Source: UBA6168 sp041752395 (GTDB taxonomy: Bacteria; Bacteroidota; Bacteroidia; Chitinophagales; Saprospiraceae). Taken from it: a stretch of 64,000 bases of DNA. Under the pieces are notes generated by a model that was not told the DNA's origin, searched no databases, and worked only from the letters and a program-made list of their open reading frames with translations. The position numbers and the translations under genes are program-made. This document shows positions 1-7,361 of this stretch, piece after piece; position 1 is the first letter of the stretch, and the number at the start of each line of letters is the position of its first letter. The DNA is taken from the NCBI GenBank assembly GCA_041752395.1, contig JBGSWN010000040.1:1-64000 (forward strand), read 5' to 3'.

Positions 1-666
1 CATGTTGCAGATGGTCATGCGGGCCTCCATCGAGAGGGAGCGGATGGCGCTGCCGGCGTACTCGACGAAATAGCCCGTACCTCCGGCGGCGCTGAGTTTG
101 GATATGATGTAAAGGATGATGTCCTTGGAAACGACGCCCTCGGCCAGCTCGCCGTCCACCGTGATGCGCATGCGCTTGGGGCGCTTGAGCAGCAGGCATT
201 GCGAAGCCAAAACCTGTTCCACCTGGCTGGTGCCGATGCCGAAGGCGATGGTGCCGAACGCCCCGTGGGTGCTCGTATGGCTGTCACCGCAGACAATGGT
301 CATGCCCGGCTGCGTGATGCCCAACTCCGGCCCGATGACGTGGACGATGCCCTGCCAGCGGTGGCCGAGGCCGTAGAGGTCAACGCCGAACTCATTGCAG
401 TTTTCCGTGAGTTTTTCCACCTGGAAACGGCCCAGTGGGTCGGCGATGGGCAAGTGCTGGTTCTGCGTCGGCACGTTGTGGTCGGCGGTGGCGACGGTGT
501 TTTTCGTGCGAAAAACAGGGATGTTGCGCTGGCGCAAACCATCGAACGCCTGCGGGCTGGTCACTTCGTGGATGAAGTGGCGGTCAATGTACAGCACCTC
601 CATCCCACCCTCGACGGGTTTGACGACGTGGGCCTCCCAGATTTTATCGAAAAGTGTTTTTGACAT
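1..666 (-). CDS. leuC: 3-isopropylmalate dehydratase large subunit (partial)
   Basis: Isomerises 2- to 3-isopropylmalate in leucine biosynthesis, with LeuD as the small subunit. The first 222 residues are visible; the reading frame stays open to base 1, so the C-terminal part, including the cysteines expected to hold the [4Fe-4S] cluster, lies outside the window. The N-terminus (MSKTLFDKIWEAHVV) and the block VCGDSHTSTHGAFG are typical of the aconitase-superfamily LeuC group. The ATG at 664-666 lies 18 bp downstream of the leuA stop codon, so leuA-leuC is an operon. Identification is secure; only completeness is unknown. Confidence 0.93.
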   Translation of the reverse strand, partial: MSKTLFDKIWEAHVVKPVEGGMEVLYIDRHFIHEVTSPQAFDGLRQRNIPVFRTKNTVATADHNVPTQNQHLPIADPLGRFQVEKLTENCNEFGVDLYGLGHRWQGIVHVIGPELGITQPGMTIVCGDSHTSTHGAFGTIAFGIGTSQVEQVLASQCLLLKRPKRMRITVDGELAEGVVSKDIILYIISKLSAAGGTGYFVEYAGSAIRSLSMEARMTICNM

Positions 667-684
667 TTTTTCTTCAAGATTGAT

Positions 685-1875
685 TTAGGAAACTGAGGCG
701 TGAGCAGCTTTTTCCTGCTCAATTTCCCAATTTCTAAATTTCATAATTTCCACCAAATCCTCGTCACCCACTTCTTTTTTCCGGTCGGCTACCACGAGGA
801 AATTGGTGTAAACCGCATCCAATTCATCCTTCGTCAAATTGTACCCGAGGCACTTGGCACGGTAGGCCAGCGCCGCACGGCCGCTACGGGCGGTGAGCAC
901 AATTTTCGAATGGTCAACGCCGACTTCGAGCGGGTCAATGATTTCGTAGGTCTCACGCTTTTTGATGACGCCGTCCTGGTGGATGCCGGAGCTGTGGGCA
1001 AATGCGTTCGCTCCGACGATGGCTTTGTTCGGCTGCACGACGACGCCCATTTTCTCCGAAACCAACTGACTGGTGGGGTTCAGCAGGCGGGTGTTGATGC
1101 CCGTCGTGTAGCCGAGGTCGGGGTGCTGGCGCAATATCATGACGACCTCCTCCAGCGAGGTATTGCCTGCCCGCTCGCCGATGCCGTTGATGGTGCATTC
1201 GATTTGACGAGCACCACCGATGACACCGCTGATGGAATTGGCGGTAGCCAAACCAAGGTCGTTGTGGCAATGCGTGGCGAGGATGGCCTTCTCGATGCCC
1301 CGCACGTTTTCGTAGAGGTACTTGATTTTTGCGCCGTACTGTTCCGGAAGGCAGTAGCCCGTCGTGTCGGGGATATTGAGCACGGTGGCCCCAGCCTTAA
1401 TGGCGGCTTCGAGTACCCTTGCGAGGAATTCATTGTCGGCACGTCCAGCGTCCTCGGCGTAGAATTCCACGTCTTCGACAAACGACTTGGCGTATTTCAC
1501 GGCAGCGGAAGCGCGGTACAGAATGTCCTCCGGCGTGGTCTGTAGCTTGTAGCGGATATGCATTTCCGACACGCCAATGCCCGTGTGGATTCGGGGCCTC
1601 ACGGCACCTTCCAGCGATTCGGCGGCGGTCTTGATGTCCTTTTCGATGGCACGGCTGAGGCCGCAGACCGTCGGGCGGCGCACAGCGTTGGCCACGAGTC
1701 GCACGGCCTCAAAATCGCCGGGACTGCTGATGGGGAAGCCCGCTTCGATGACGTCCACGCCCAATTCTTCGAGCGCACGGGCGATTTCGATTTTTTGAAC
1801 CGTGTTGAGCTTGCAGCCGGGCACTTGCTCGCCGTCGCGTAGCGTGGTGTCGAATATTTGGATTTGTGTAGCCAT
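685..1875 (-). CDS. leuA: 2-isopropylmalate synthase, short form
   Basis: Condenses acetyl-CoA with 2-oxoisovalerate, the first committed step of leucine synthesis. The 396-residue protein starts with the catalytic motif FDTTLRDGEQVPG (residues 8-20) and has the metal-binding HCHND at about 202-206 and GIGERAGN at about 231-238, followed by the SGIHQDG linker segment. It ends soon after, so the usual ~110-residue C-terminal leucine-binding regulatory domain (full length ~510) is absent; feedback control by leucine through that domain is therefore not expected. Followed by leuC at 18 bp. A homocitrate or citramalate synthase is possible from motifs alone, but the leuC neighbour argues for LeuA. 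Confidence 0.88.
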   Translation of the reverse strand: MATQIQIFDTTLRDGEQVPGCKLNTVQKIEIARALEELGVDVIEAGFPISSPGDFEAVRLVANAVRRPTVCGLSRAIEKDIKTAAESLEGAVRPRIHTGIGVSEMHIRYKLQTTPEDILYRASAAVKYAKSFVEDVEFYAEDAGRADNEFLARVLEAAIKAGATVLNIPDTTGYCLPEQYGAKIKYLYENVRGIEKAILATHCHNDLGLATANSISGVIGGARQIECTINGIGERAGNTSLEEVVMILRQHPDLGYTTGINTRLLNPTSQLVSEKMGVVVQPNKAIVGANAFAHSSGIHQDGVIKKRETYEIIDPLEVGVDHSKIVLTARSGRAALAYRAKCLGYNLTKDELDAVYTNFLVVADRKKEVGDEDLVEIMKFRNWEIEQEKAAHASVS

Positions 1876-1889
1876 TGAATGATTGTTTT

Positions 1890-1950
1890 ATTGTTGGATT
1901 GTTTTATTGTTGAAGGTTCGTTGCGAACAACAATTCAGTAATCCAACAAT
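1890..1950. repeat. Nested palindrome in the leuA leader
   Basis: Outer arms ATTGTTGGATT (1890-1900) and AATCCAACAAT (1940-1950) are perfectly complementary, and an inner hairpin GTTCG-TTG-CGAAC sits at about 1916-1928. The element lies between the leuA start and its likely promoter, so it would be transcribed into the leader RNA. It may be a REP-like intergenic repeat or a structured leader; no leucine-rich leader peptide is visible. Confidence 0.5.
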
Positions 1951-1968
1951 TTCTCATCTTTGAGTTTT

Positions 1969-1996
1969 CAAAGTTAGCCCTACCCTACCCTGCCAA
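1969..1996 (-). promoter_or_regulatory. Bacteroidota-type promoter of leuA-leuC
   Basis: On the minus strand TTG (1994-1996), a 17-bp spacer and TAACTTTG (1969-1976) match the Bacteroidota sigma-A pattern TTG-N17-23-TAnnTTTG. It would start transcription about 85-90 nt upstream of the leuA ATG, leaving room for the palindromic leader. The spacer holds two overlapping GGGTAGGG 8-mers. Confidence 0.55.
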
Positions 1997-2100
1997 CGAA
2001 ATCAATTTTTTTGCGTTCTCCTATTTCAAATTGACAATTTTTTGGCGTTATTTCATTGAATATCAATCGTTTACAAGCAAGTCATCTACGATGACAAACA

Positions 2101-2215
2101 CGCGAGGAGGATGGGACACGGATTGGACGGATTGAACTGATTTTCACAAATTTATTTCAAAGGAATCTGTTTCTATCTGTCTAATCCGTCCAATCCGTGT
2201 CCCATCCTCCTCGCG
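2101..2215. repeat. 33-bp perfect inverted repeat
   Basis: Bases 2101-2133 and 2183-2215 are exact reverse complements over 33 bp, separated by 49 bp of AT-rich sequence. The right arm runs into the 5' region of the next gene and contains a GTG (2197) that extends its open frame. This could be a small MITE-like element or an intergenic repeat of the genome; no transposase is nearby. Together with the leuA promoter and leader it fills the gap between leuA and the next gene. Confidence 0.8.
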
Positions 2216-2277
2216 AGAAATCAACCTACATAAACCTCTTATCTCCCGATACCTACCGGGATTATCAACCAAAAACA

Positions 2278-3834
2278 GTGGCCAAACAGCGAACAGACGA
2301 CCTACTCCAACTCATCTGCACCCTGACGCAGGGCGAAAAGCGGCAGTTCCGCCTGTTTGCGAAGCGAAACTCGTCTTCAGATGACTTGCTGTTTTTGCAG
2401 TTGTTTGATGTTTTGGATAAAAAAGGCGAGTACGATGAGGCGGCTATTTTGAAGAAAATCCCTTCCTTAAAAAAGGAACAACTGCCCAACCTCAAAGCGC
2501 ACCTGTACGGCCAGTTGCTGACCAGTCTGCGGCTATTGGCGCGGGGGCGCAACGAGGATATTTTGCTGCGCGAGAACATTGACTACGCCCACGTTTTGTA
2601 CGACAAAGGGCTGTACCGTCAAGCACTCGATATTTTGGGAAAGACGAAGGAACGGGCACTGGTGGGGCAGTTCAAGTCGCTGGCGCTGGAGATGCTGGAA
2701 TTCGAGAAACTCATTGAGGGTCAATACATTACGAGGAGCATCGAAGGGCGGGCGCAGGAGCTATCGGAGCAGACGCTGAACATCAGCCGGGCGCTTTCGC
2801 AGACGCATGAGTTCTCCAATTTGGCGCTCCAGATGTACGGGCTTTACTTGAAAATCGGCTTTGTGCGAAACGAGCGGGACTACTTTTTCGTGAAGGAATT
2901 TTTCAACGCCCGTTTGCCAAAGGCGAAGTTTGAGGAACTGGATTTTACGGGGAAAATCTATTTTTGTCAGTCGCATGTTTGGCTGCACCATATCTGTCAG
3001 GAGTTTGCAGTTTGCTACCGTTTTGCGCAACGCTGGGTGGATATTTTTTCGGAAAATCCTACGATGAAAGCCCTGCACCCGGTTTTTTACCTGAAAGGGC
3101 TGCACAACTTACTTTCTGCCCTGTTCAACAGCTTGCACGACGAGCGTTTTGAGGTGGTCCTGCGGCAATTGGAGGGCTTCCCGGTAGAGGTGGATTTCAG
3201 TCAAAAACGCAACGTGGAGGGGCTTTACCACCTCTACCGCAACATCCACCAAATCAACGCTTTTTACCTCAGCGGCGACTATGCCGAGGGCGTGAAAATC
3301 ATTCCAGGGCTGTCCGAATTGCTCGATACGAATCCTTTCAATTGGGACGCCAACCGCATCCTCGTCTTCCAATACCGCATCGCTTGCCTCTACTTTGGAG
3401 ATGGCGATTACAGCCATGCGATTGACTTTTTGAACAAAATCATCAACCAGAAAACGATTGACTATCGGGCTGATATTCAATGTTTTGCGAGGATTTTGAA
3501 CCTCATCGCCCATTTTGACTTGGGCAACGCCGGGCTGGTGGATTACCAAGTGAAGTCGGTTTACCGCTACCTGCTTCATGTCGAGGATTTACAGCGGGTG
3601 CAGCAGGAGGTTTTTCATTTCCTTCGGAAAATGCCAGCCACCCGGCCGACCGATTTACCACAGGCATTCCGACAGTTGCACGACCGGCTCGTGCCTTTGC
3701 AGGCAGACAATTTCGAGCGGCGTCCCTTCTTGTATTTGGATATTATTTCGTGGCTGGAATCGAAGCTTGAGAATCGCCCAATAAAGGAAATAATTAGAGA
3801 AAAAAGCCTGCATCGAAAGAAGCTGAGAAATTAG
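2278..3834 (+). CDS. Large helical protein of unknown function
   Basis: A 518-residue, largely alpha-helical soluble protein without signal peptide or membrane segment. The first 100 residues contain a block (GEKRQFRLFAKRN, then LPNLKAHLYGQLLTSLRLL) that I recognise as a recurring N-terminus of uncharacterised Bacteroidota proteins with TPR-like helical repeats. I chose the GTG at 2278 because the open frame's earlier GTG (2197) lies inside the inverted-repeat arm; a start at 2197 would add 27 residues. It converges on the rep gene with only 39 bp between them. Function is not known. Confidence 0.75.
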   Translation: MAKQRTDDLLQLICTLTQGEKRQFRLFAKRNSSSDDLLFLQLFDVLDKKGEYDEAAILKKIPSLKKEQLPNLKAHLYGQLLTSLRLLARGRNEDILLRENIDYAHVLYDKGLYRQALDILGKTKERALVGQFKSLALEMLEFEKLIEGQYITRSIEGRAQELSEQTLNISRALSQTHEFSNLALQMYGLYLKIGFVRNERDYFFVKEFFNARLPKAKFEELDFTGKIYFCQSHVWLHHICQEFAVCYRFAQRWVDIFSENPTMKALHPVFYLKGLHNLLSALFNSLHDERFEVVLRQLEGFPVEVDFSQKRNVEGLYHLYRNIHQINAFYLSGDYAEGVKIIPGLSELLDTNPFNWDANRILVFQYRIACLYFGDGDYSHAIDFLNKIINQKTIDYRADIQCFARILNLIAHFDLGNAGLVDYQVKSVYRYLLHVEDLQRVQQEVFHFLRKMPATRPTDLPQAFRQLHDRLVPLQADNFERRPFLYLDIISWLESKLENRPIKEIIREKSLHRKKLRN

Positions 3835-3849
3835 CAAATTCTCGTAATT

Positions 3850-3883
3850 AAGTAATTACTATACTTATTATACTTACTTACTT
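3850..3883. repeat. Minor AAGT/ACTT cluster at the rep 3' end
   Basis: One AAGT (3850) and four ACTT motifs (3863, 3872, 3876, 3880) are packed into 34 bp that overlap the rep stop codon. They are the same tetramer as in the large array upstream of parA at the other end of the module. It may be a secondary binding site for the RHH partition protein or chance in AT-rich sequence. Confidence 0.4.
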
Positions 3884-5304
3884 ACTGTCCTTATGCTTTC
3901 TTCCAAAGCCTGAATCCGTGGTCGGTATTTCTCTATGATTTTCGCAAAAAAGCTGGGGTGCTGGTCAACGATAGCTTGACGGACTAAGTCGCGCAGCACC
4001 TTATCTTTTCGGTAGTCTTCAATTTCCAAAGGGGATTTCGCTGACTTCTCTTTCTTCTCGACAATGACCTTGGCGTAAGGATTGTCTCGCAGGCTGGTGA
4101 TGGCCAGTTCAGTCACATCTGGCTGTTCGGAAGTGAGGACTTTTATTTGGTCGTTGATGCGTTGGGCTGCTTCATCGCGCAGCGCCTCCAGCTCTTGCCG
4201 AAGGGTGTCCACTACTCTACCCTTTTCCGCCACGCTAAAACGTTTTTTCAGCTCCTCCTCCTTGGGGTCGGTAAAGCCGTTTCGCAGCGCATTGATGAAA
4301 AAGCCGGGGACGCTGGATTTGATTTGACTGTTGGCCTTGGCGCGGCGTGTAATGCGCAGTGCAGCATCGAATTGCTCTTCGGAGTGGGTTCCCAGCAATT
4401 CCATGAAAACGGAAGGTGTTACGCCAAGTTTTTGCACGACTTCCTCGTGGTATTTTTCGAAGAGCAGGTCTTTTGGTGTCTTTACCAGCACATCGGCCAC
4501 TTCTCTCACTTCTTCTTGTGAGGGAAATGGGATTTCCATGGTCTTTTCCATGCTAGCCCGCATGTGCGGCACCTCGCTGTCGGGTTTTCGGCGGAACCGG
4601 AAGCGGAGGCTGACCACCCGTCTGCCTTCTTTCAGCTTCTCCACATCGTTGATTTGAATGTCCGTGTGGTCGTTAATTTCCTTGATGGCTGGCTTGATTA
4701 CCCACCTGAAAAAATCAGGAAAACGGGGGTATTCCTTTGAAATTTCAAACATTCGCTTGATTTCCTCGATGTCAATCGTGCGTTCTCCGATGCTCTCGTA
4801 CTGTTTCAGCAACTCGTAAACACGGATGGGGTAGGCACCCAGTTTCACAACGTTCCGCAGGTCATACGCAGTGAAATTGCGCTGCAATTGCAGGAAAAAC
4901 GGCTTCATTTCCTGCTCAATGGTCACATCAATATACTCTTGGTTTTCGTTGGCCGAACCTTCCTGGCCGTCCTTCATGTAGTCAATTTTACGAAGGATGT
5001 GGTACTGTACCTCACGGGCTGTGCCCTCTTTCTCGTAACTGACGTAGAATGACTTGCTCATGATGCTCTTCGCCGCCTCCCGCAGCAAGTGGTAACTTTG
5101 GTTAGACCTTAGGCTGAATGCTTTGATGACATCGCGATACCAGACGCGATAGACTTGAAAATCATCATCGTCGCGTCGAATTTGTGAAAGTATGCTGAGG
5201 AAGAAGCGCGTCTCCCAAATGTCGAAGCGGTACCTCGATTCGATGAGTTGGTTGGCCTTTTTAATGACAACAATGCCTCCTGTTTTACGCCTTTTCTTTG
5301 CCAT
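3874..5304 (-). CDS. Rep_3-family replication initiator
   Basis: Plasmid-type initiator of the Rep_3 (RepB/RepE/pi) superfamily: binds iterons, opens the origin and represses its own gene. The 476-residue product begins MAKKRRKTGG and contains the family N-terminal segment with IKKANQLIESRYRFDIWETRFFLSILSQI, and the second winged-helix segment around YDLRNVVKLGAYPIRVYELLKQY. The last ~170 residues form a charged, probably coiled-coil tail not needed for recognition. The open frame extends 58 codons upstream, but that stretch overlaps the iterons and the inverted operator repeats, so I place the start at the ATG 5302-5304. Seven iterons and a partition operon lie directly upstream. Confidence 0.88.
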   Translation of the reverse strand: MAKKRRKTGGIVVIKKANQLIESRYRFDIWETRFFLSILSQIRRDDDDFQVYRVWYRDVIKAFSLRSNQSYHLLREAAKSIMSKSFYVSYEKEGTAREVQYHILRKIDYMKDGQEGSANENQEYIDVTIEQEMKPFFLQLQRNFTAYDLRNVVKLGAYPIRVYELLKQYESIGERTIDIEEIKRMFEISKEYPRFPDFFRWVIKPAIKEINDHTDIQINDVEKLKEGRRVVSLRFRFRRKPDSEVPHMRASMEKTMEIPFPSQEEVREVADVLVKTPKDLLFEKYHEEVVQKLGVTPSVFMELLGTHSEEQFDAALRITRRAKANSQIKSSVPGFFINALRNGFTDPKEEELKKRFSVAEKGRVVDTLRQELEALRDEAAQRINDQIKVLTSEQPDVTELAITSLRDNPYAKVIVEKKEKSAKSPLEIEDYRKDKVLRDLVRQAIVDQHPSFFAKIIEKYRPRIQALEESIRTVSK

Positions 5305-5327
5305 AGGTCTAAATGCTCGTTTACTAA

Positions 5328-5372
5328 AAGTGAGTAATTTGGGAAGAACAGTTCTATTGTGAGGGAAATGGG
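5328..5372 (-). promoter_or_regulatory. Inverted iterons at the rep operator
   Basis: Two iteron-like sites read in the opposite direction to the main array: CCCAAATTACTCACTT (minus strand, 5343-5328) and CCCATTTCCCTCACA (minus strand, 5372-5358). They lie 24-68 bp upstream of the rep start codon, where the promoter must be. In the Rep_3 paradigm inverted (half-)iterons at this place bind Rep dimers and repress rep. The sites are seen directly; the autoregulatory role is inferred from the family. Confidence 0.7.
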
Positions 5373-5424
5373 AAGGTTTTGCGGTTATTTTAAGGATTTG
5401 ACTGCTAAATCCCTTGTAAACCAT

Positions 5425-5565
5425 CCCAATTTTCTCACTTAAAGTCCCAAATATCTCACTTATTCCCAATTTTCTCACTTATTTTCCCAAATTCCTCGTG
5501 ATGTTGCCCAATTCTCTCACAGGTTAGACCCAAATTTCTCACATTAACTCCCATATTTCTCACAT
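5425..5565 (+). repeat. Iteron array (seven copies), candidate origin
   Basis: Seven direct repeats related to CCCAAWTTTCTCACWT start at 5425, 5446, 5465, 5486, 5507, 5529 and 5550. Spacing is 19-22 bp, about two helical turns, so all sites face one side of the helix. Copy 4 (5486) is the most diverged (CTCGTGA instead of CTCAC). The array sits just upstream of the Rep_3 gene, with an AT-rich stretch beside it, which is the arrangement of theta-replicating iteron origins. Confidence 0.85.
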
Positions 5566-5636
5566 TAAGGTTTACAACTTACTGGTTATCAATATGTTAC
5601 AGCGCTATAAAAAGATAAAAGAATTTAAAAAAAGAA
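5566..5636. other. AT-rich stretch next to iterons (possible unwinding element)
   Basis: About 70 bp, strongly A/T-rich and ending in A-tracts, between the iterons and the terminator hairpin. This is where an initiator would be expected to melt DNA. It contains TTATCAATA (about 5586), which differs from the DnaA-box consensus at two or more positions; the same 9-mer recurs upstream of parA (about 6783). The role is inference from position and composition. Confidence 0.4.
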
Positions 5637-5670
5637 AACACCAACAAAGAAACACTTCTCTGTTGGTGTT
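5637..5670 (-). terminator. Terminator of the par operon (bidirectional shape)
   Basis: AACACCAACA (5637-5646) pairs with TGTTGGTGTT (5661-5670) over 10 bp with a 14-nt loop. On the minus strand a T-rich run follows, so it should end the parA-RHH transcript before it enters the iterons. The plus strand also has a run of eight T. Confidence 0.8.
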
Positions 5671-5700
5671 GATTTTTTTTGAAAAAATTGGATGGCTTGT

Positions 5701-6066
5701 TTAACGCGCAAGGTCGCGTTCTATCAGCATTTCGACGTAGTGCATGATGTCGGAATCCAGCTCGATTGCCTTTATTTTCAGGCGTTTATGGGTAGCCGGG
5801 TGGATGTCCACGGATAGTCGAACCTTCTTCACGGGCGCTTCTATTACTTCCTTTGAGCGCTTGGCAGCGAAAGGTGGAGGGATTTGGGAAGGTTTTTTCA
5901 CCGCCGCTGAAGGATTTTTAGGCGTTTTGGCCGGCTTTGGTGTTGGAGTGGCAGCAGCGGCCTTTGCGTCGTGTATCTGCTTCACTGCGTCCTCAATATC
6001 GTCCACAGAGAACTGCTTGGGCGGTACGGCCAAGGTGCTTTTGATGTTGAAGGTTTTCTTTGCCAT
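5701..6066 (-). CDS. RHH centromere-binding partition protein (ParG-like)
   Basis: Small (121-residue) DNA-binding partner of ParA. Residues 1-80 are a flexible, Pro/Ala/Lys-rich tail; the last ~40 residues (KVRLSVDIHPATHKRLKIKA followed by two helices) have the pattern of a ribbon-helix-helix domain: a short beta strand with alternating residues, then helix-turn-helix. In type Ib partition systems (ParF/ParG-like) such proteins bind the centromere as dimers and stimulate ParA through the flexible N-terminus. The start lies 31 bp after the parA stop, so the two are co-transcribed. No sequence-level match to a named member is claimed. Confidence 0.7.
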   Translation of the reverse strand: MAKKTFNIKSTLAVPPKQFSVDDIEDAVKQIHDAKAAAATPTPKPAKTPKNPSAAVKKPSQIPPPFAAKRSKEVIEAPVKKVRLSVDIHPATHKRLKIKAIELDSDIMHYVEMLIERDLAR

Positions 6067-6097
6067 GTTTTGCTAGGATTTAAAGTTCTGGATGGGT

Positions 6098-6754
6098 TTA
6101 CAAGAGTTTTTCGATTTCGGTTGCAAGGGCTTTTATTTCAGCTTGGGCATTTTTGTCCTTTAGTTCCACGATGCCGAGGCCCTGCACCGTGGCTTCCTTG
6201 TAGGCTACCCGTGTGGAGATTCTGGTCTTCAACAAATTTACACCCATCTCGCCGATGGCTTCACCGATTTCCCTATCGAGGTTGGTGCGGTCGCTGTACT
6301 TGTTCAGGAGCACGTAAAGTTCCACTTTGCCACCCATTGCCTCCTTCGTGATGCGGGCCTCTTCGTAGCGTCTTAGGAACGTTTCGAGCGCCCAAACATC
6401 CGTCGCACTCGCAAGAATCGGTGTGATGACCAAGTCACTCATGATGATGATTCGAGTAGTCAACTCGGTCAATGCTGGCGTTCCATCAATGATTACCAAG
6501 TCGTATTTCTTGCCCAATTTATTCAAAATCTGATCAGAAATTGTATCTGGATTGATAAGGAAAACTGGAATTTCGGGTACGCTTGCATCTTCAATTCCTG
6601 ACCTAACACTCCCCCATTTTACGGAAGTTTGTTGCTCTACGTCGGTATCGGCGATGCAAAGTTTGCGCCCTTTCTTTGCAAGATAGACGGCCAGGTTTTG
6701 CGCCAAGGTGCTCTTCCCTACCCCACCTTTTAAGTTCGTTACGGAAATTATCAT
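6098..6754 (-). CDS. parA: ParA-type partition ATPase
   Basis: Walker-type ATPase that moves and positions replicon copies. The 218-residue protein starts MIISVTNLKGGVGKST, with the deviant Walker A (KGGVGKST) at residues 9-16, then a LCIADTDVEQQ switch-like block and LVIIDGTPAL (Walker B). It has no N-terminal HTH domain, so it is the short type Ib kind. The frame could begin 8 codons earlier (6778), but the ATG at 6752-6754 fits the family start. It is first in the operon, with the RHH gene downstream and the AAGT array upstream. Confidence 0.88.
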   Translation of the reverse strand: MIISVTNLKGGVGKSTLAQNLAVYLAKKGRKLCIADTDVEQQTSVKWGSVRSGIEDASVPEIPVFLINPDTISDQILNKLGKKYDLVIIDGTPALTELTTRIIIMSDLVITPILASATDVWALETFLRRYEEARITKEAMGGKVELYVLLNKYSDRTNLDREIGEAIGEMGVNLLKTRISTRVAYKEATVQGLGIVELKDKNAQAEIKALATEIEKLL

Positions 6755-6802
6755 TTTCAAATAAATTTGCTCAAACAATTGATTATCAATAATCTATTAT
6801 TT

Positions 6803-7115
6803 AAGTATCTAAGTACGGTAAGTATTTAAGTTGAAAAAATAGAAGCCCACATCAAATGTGCTTAGATACTTATCATAAGTATACAAGTAGTTAGCCGACG
6901 TAAAGTTAATCATACTTGTGTAAGTAGCAAGTGTTTTTACGTAAATAATTGTGGTAATTAAATAAGTAAAATGTTTACCTACTTAAATAAGTAGATACGT
7001 TTATAAGTGAATGAGTAGATAAATACACAAGTAAATACTTTTAGTAAGTATTTACGTATTAGTTTTAAAATAAGTAAGTGCTTACATAAGTGAATACTTA
7101 TTTACTTATGTAAGT
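6803..7115. repeat. AAGT/ACTT array, candidate centromere (parS)
   Basis: By hand count 18 AAGT and 6 ACTT tetramers occur in 313 bp of AT-rich DNA directly upstream of parA. Neighbouring copies are repeatedly 8 or 9 bp apart, e.g. 6803/6811/6820/6828, 6868/6877/6885, 7029/7037/7046 and 7088/7096/7104/7112. Short motifs at 7-9 bp pitch are typical of sites bound by RHH partition proteins, which also repress the par promoter. The remaining bases up to 7361 hold only a weak 66-codon TTG-started frame (minus, 7153-7353) that I do not accept as a gene. Confidence 0.7.
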
Positions 7116-7361
7116 AAAAATATTTTCTTGAAATGAAAAATTACAAACACTTTTATTCCAACCCATTTTTCAATTTGTAATAAACCCCTAACCATCTTGG
7201 CCAGTTGGCGGCATTTACCCACATATAAGTACGTGTTGTCATGCTGTGGTTGTCAAAAAAATCCCTTTCTTTGCGTCCTGTTCTAGCCAAATCAAATAAG
7301 CCTTGACAAAGGATAAAGGCATTATTTTCCAATAAAAAAATACTTTTTTTCAATGTTTTTA

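Noticed and set aside
700..1545. 281-codon frame opposite leuA
   Set aside because: Antisense shadow; leuA motifs are on the other strand.
5584..6793. TTATCAATA near 5586 and 6783 as DnaA boxes
   Set aside because: Each differs from TTATCCACA at two or more positions; too weak to call, though the repetition in the module is noted.
6803..7115. AAGT array considered as a CRISPR array
   Set aside because: The repeat unit is only about 4-6 bp with 8-9 bp pitch and mixed orientation; there are no long identical repeats or spacers, and no cas genes.
7153..7353. 66-codon frame between the AAGT array and uxuA
   Set aside because: Needs a TTG start, has no recognisable motif, and faces the uxuA start; could be a degraded gene but evidence is too thin.
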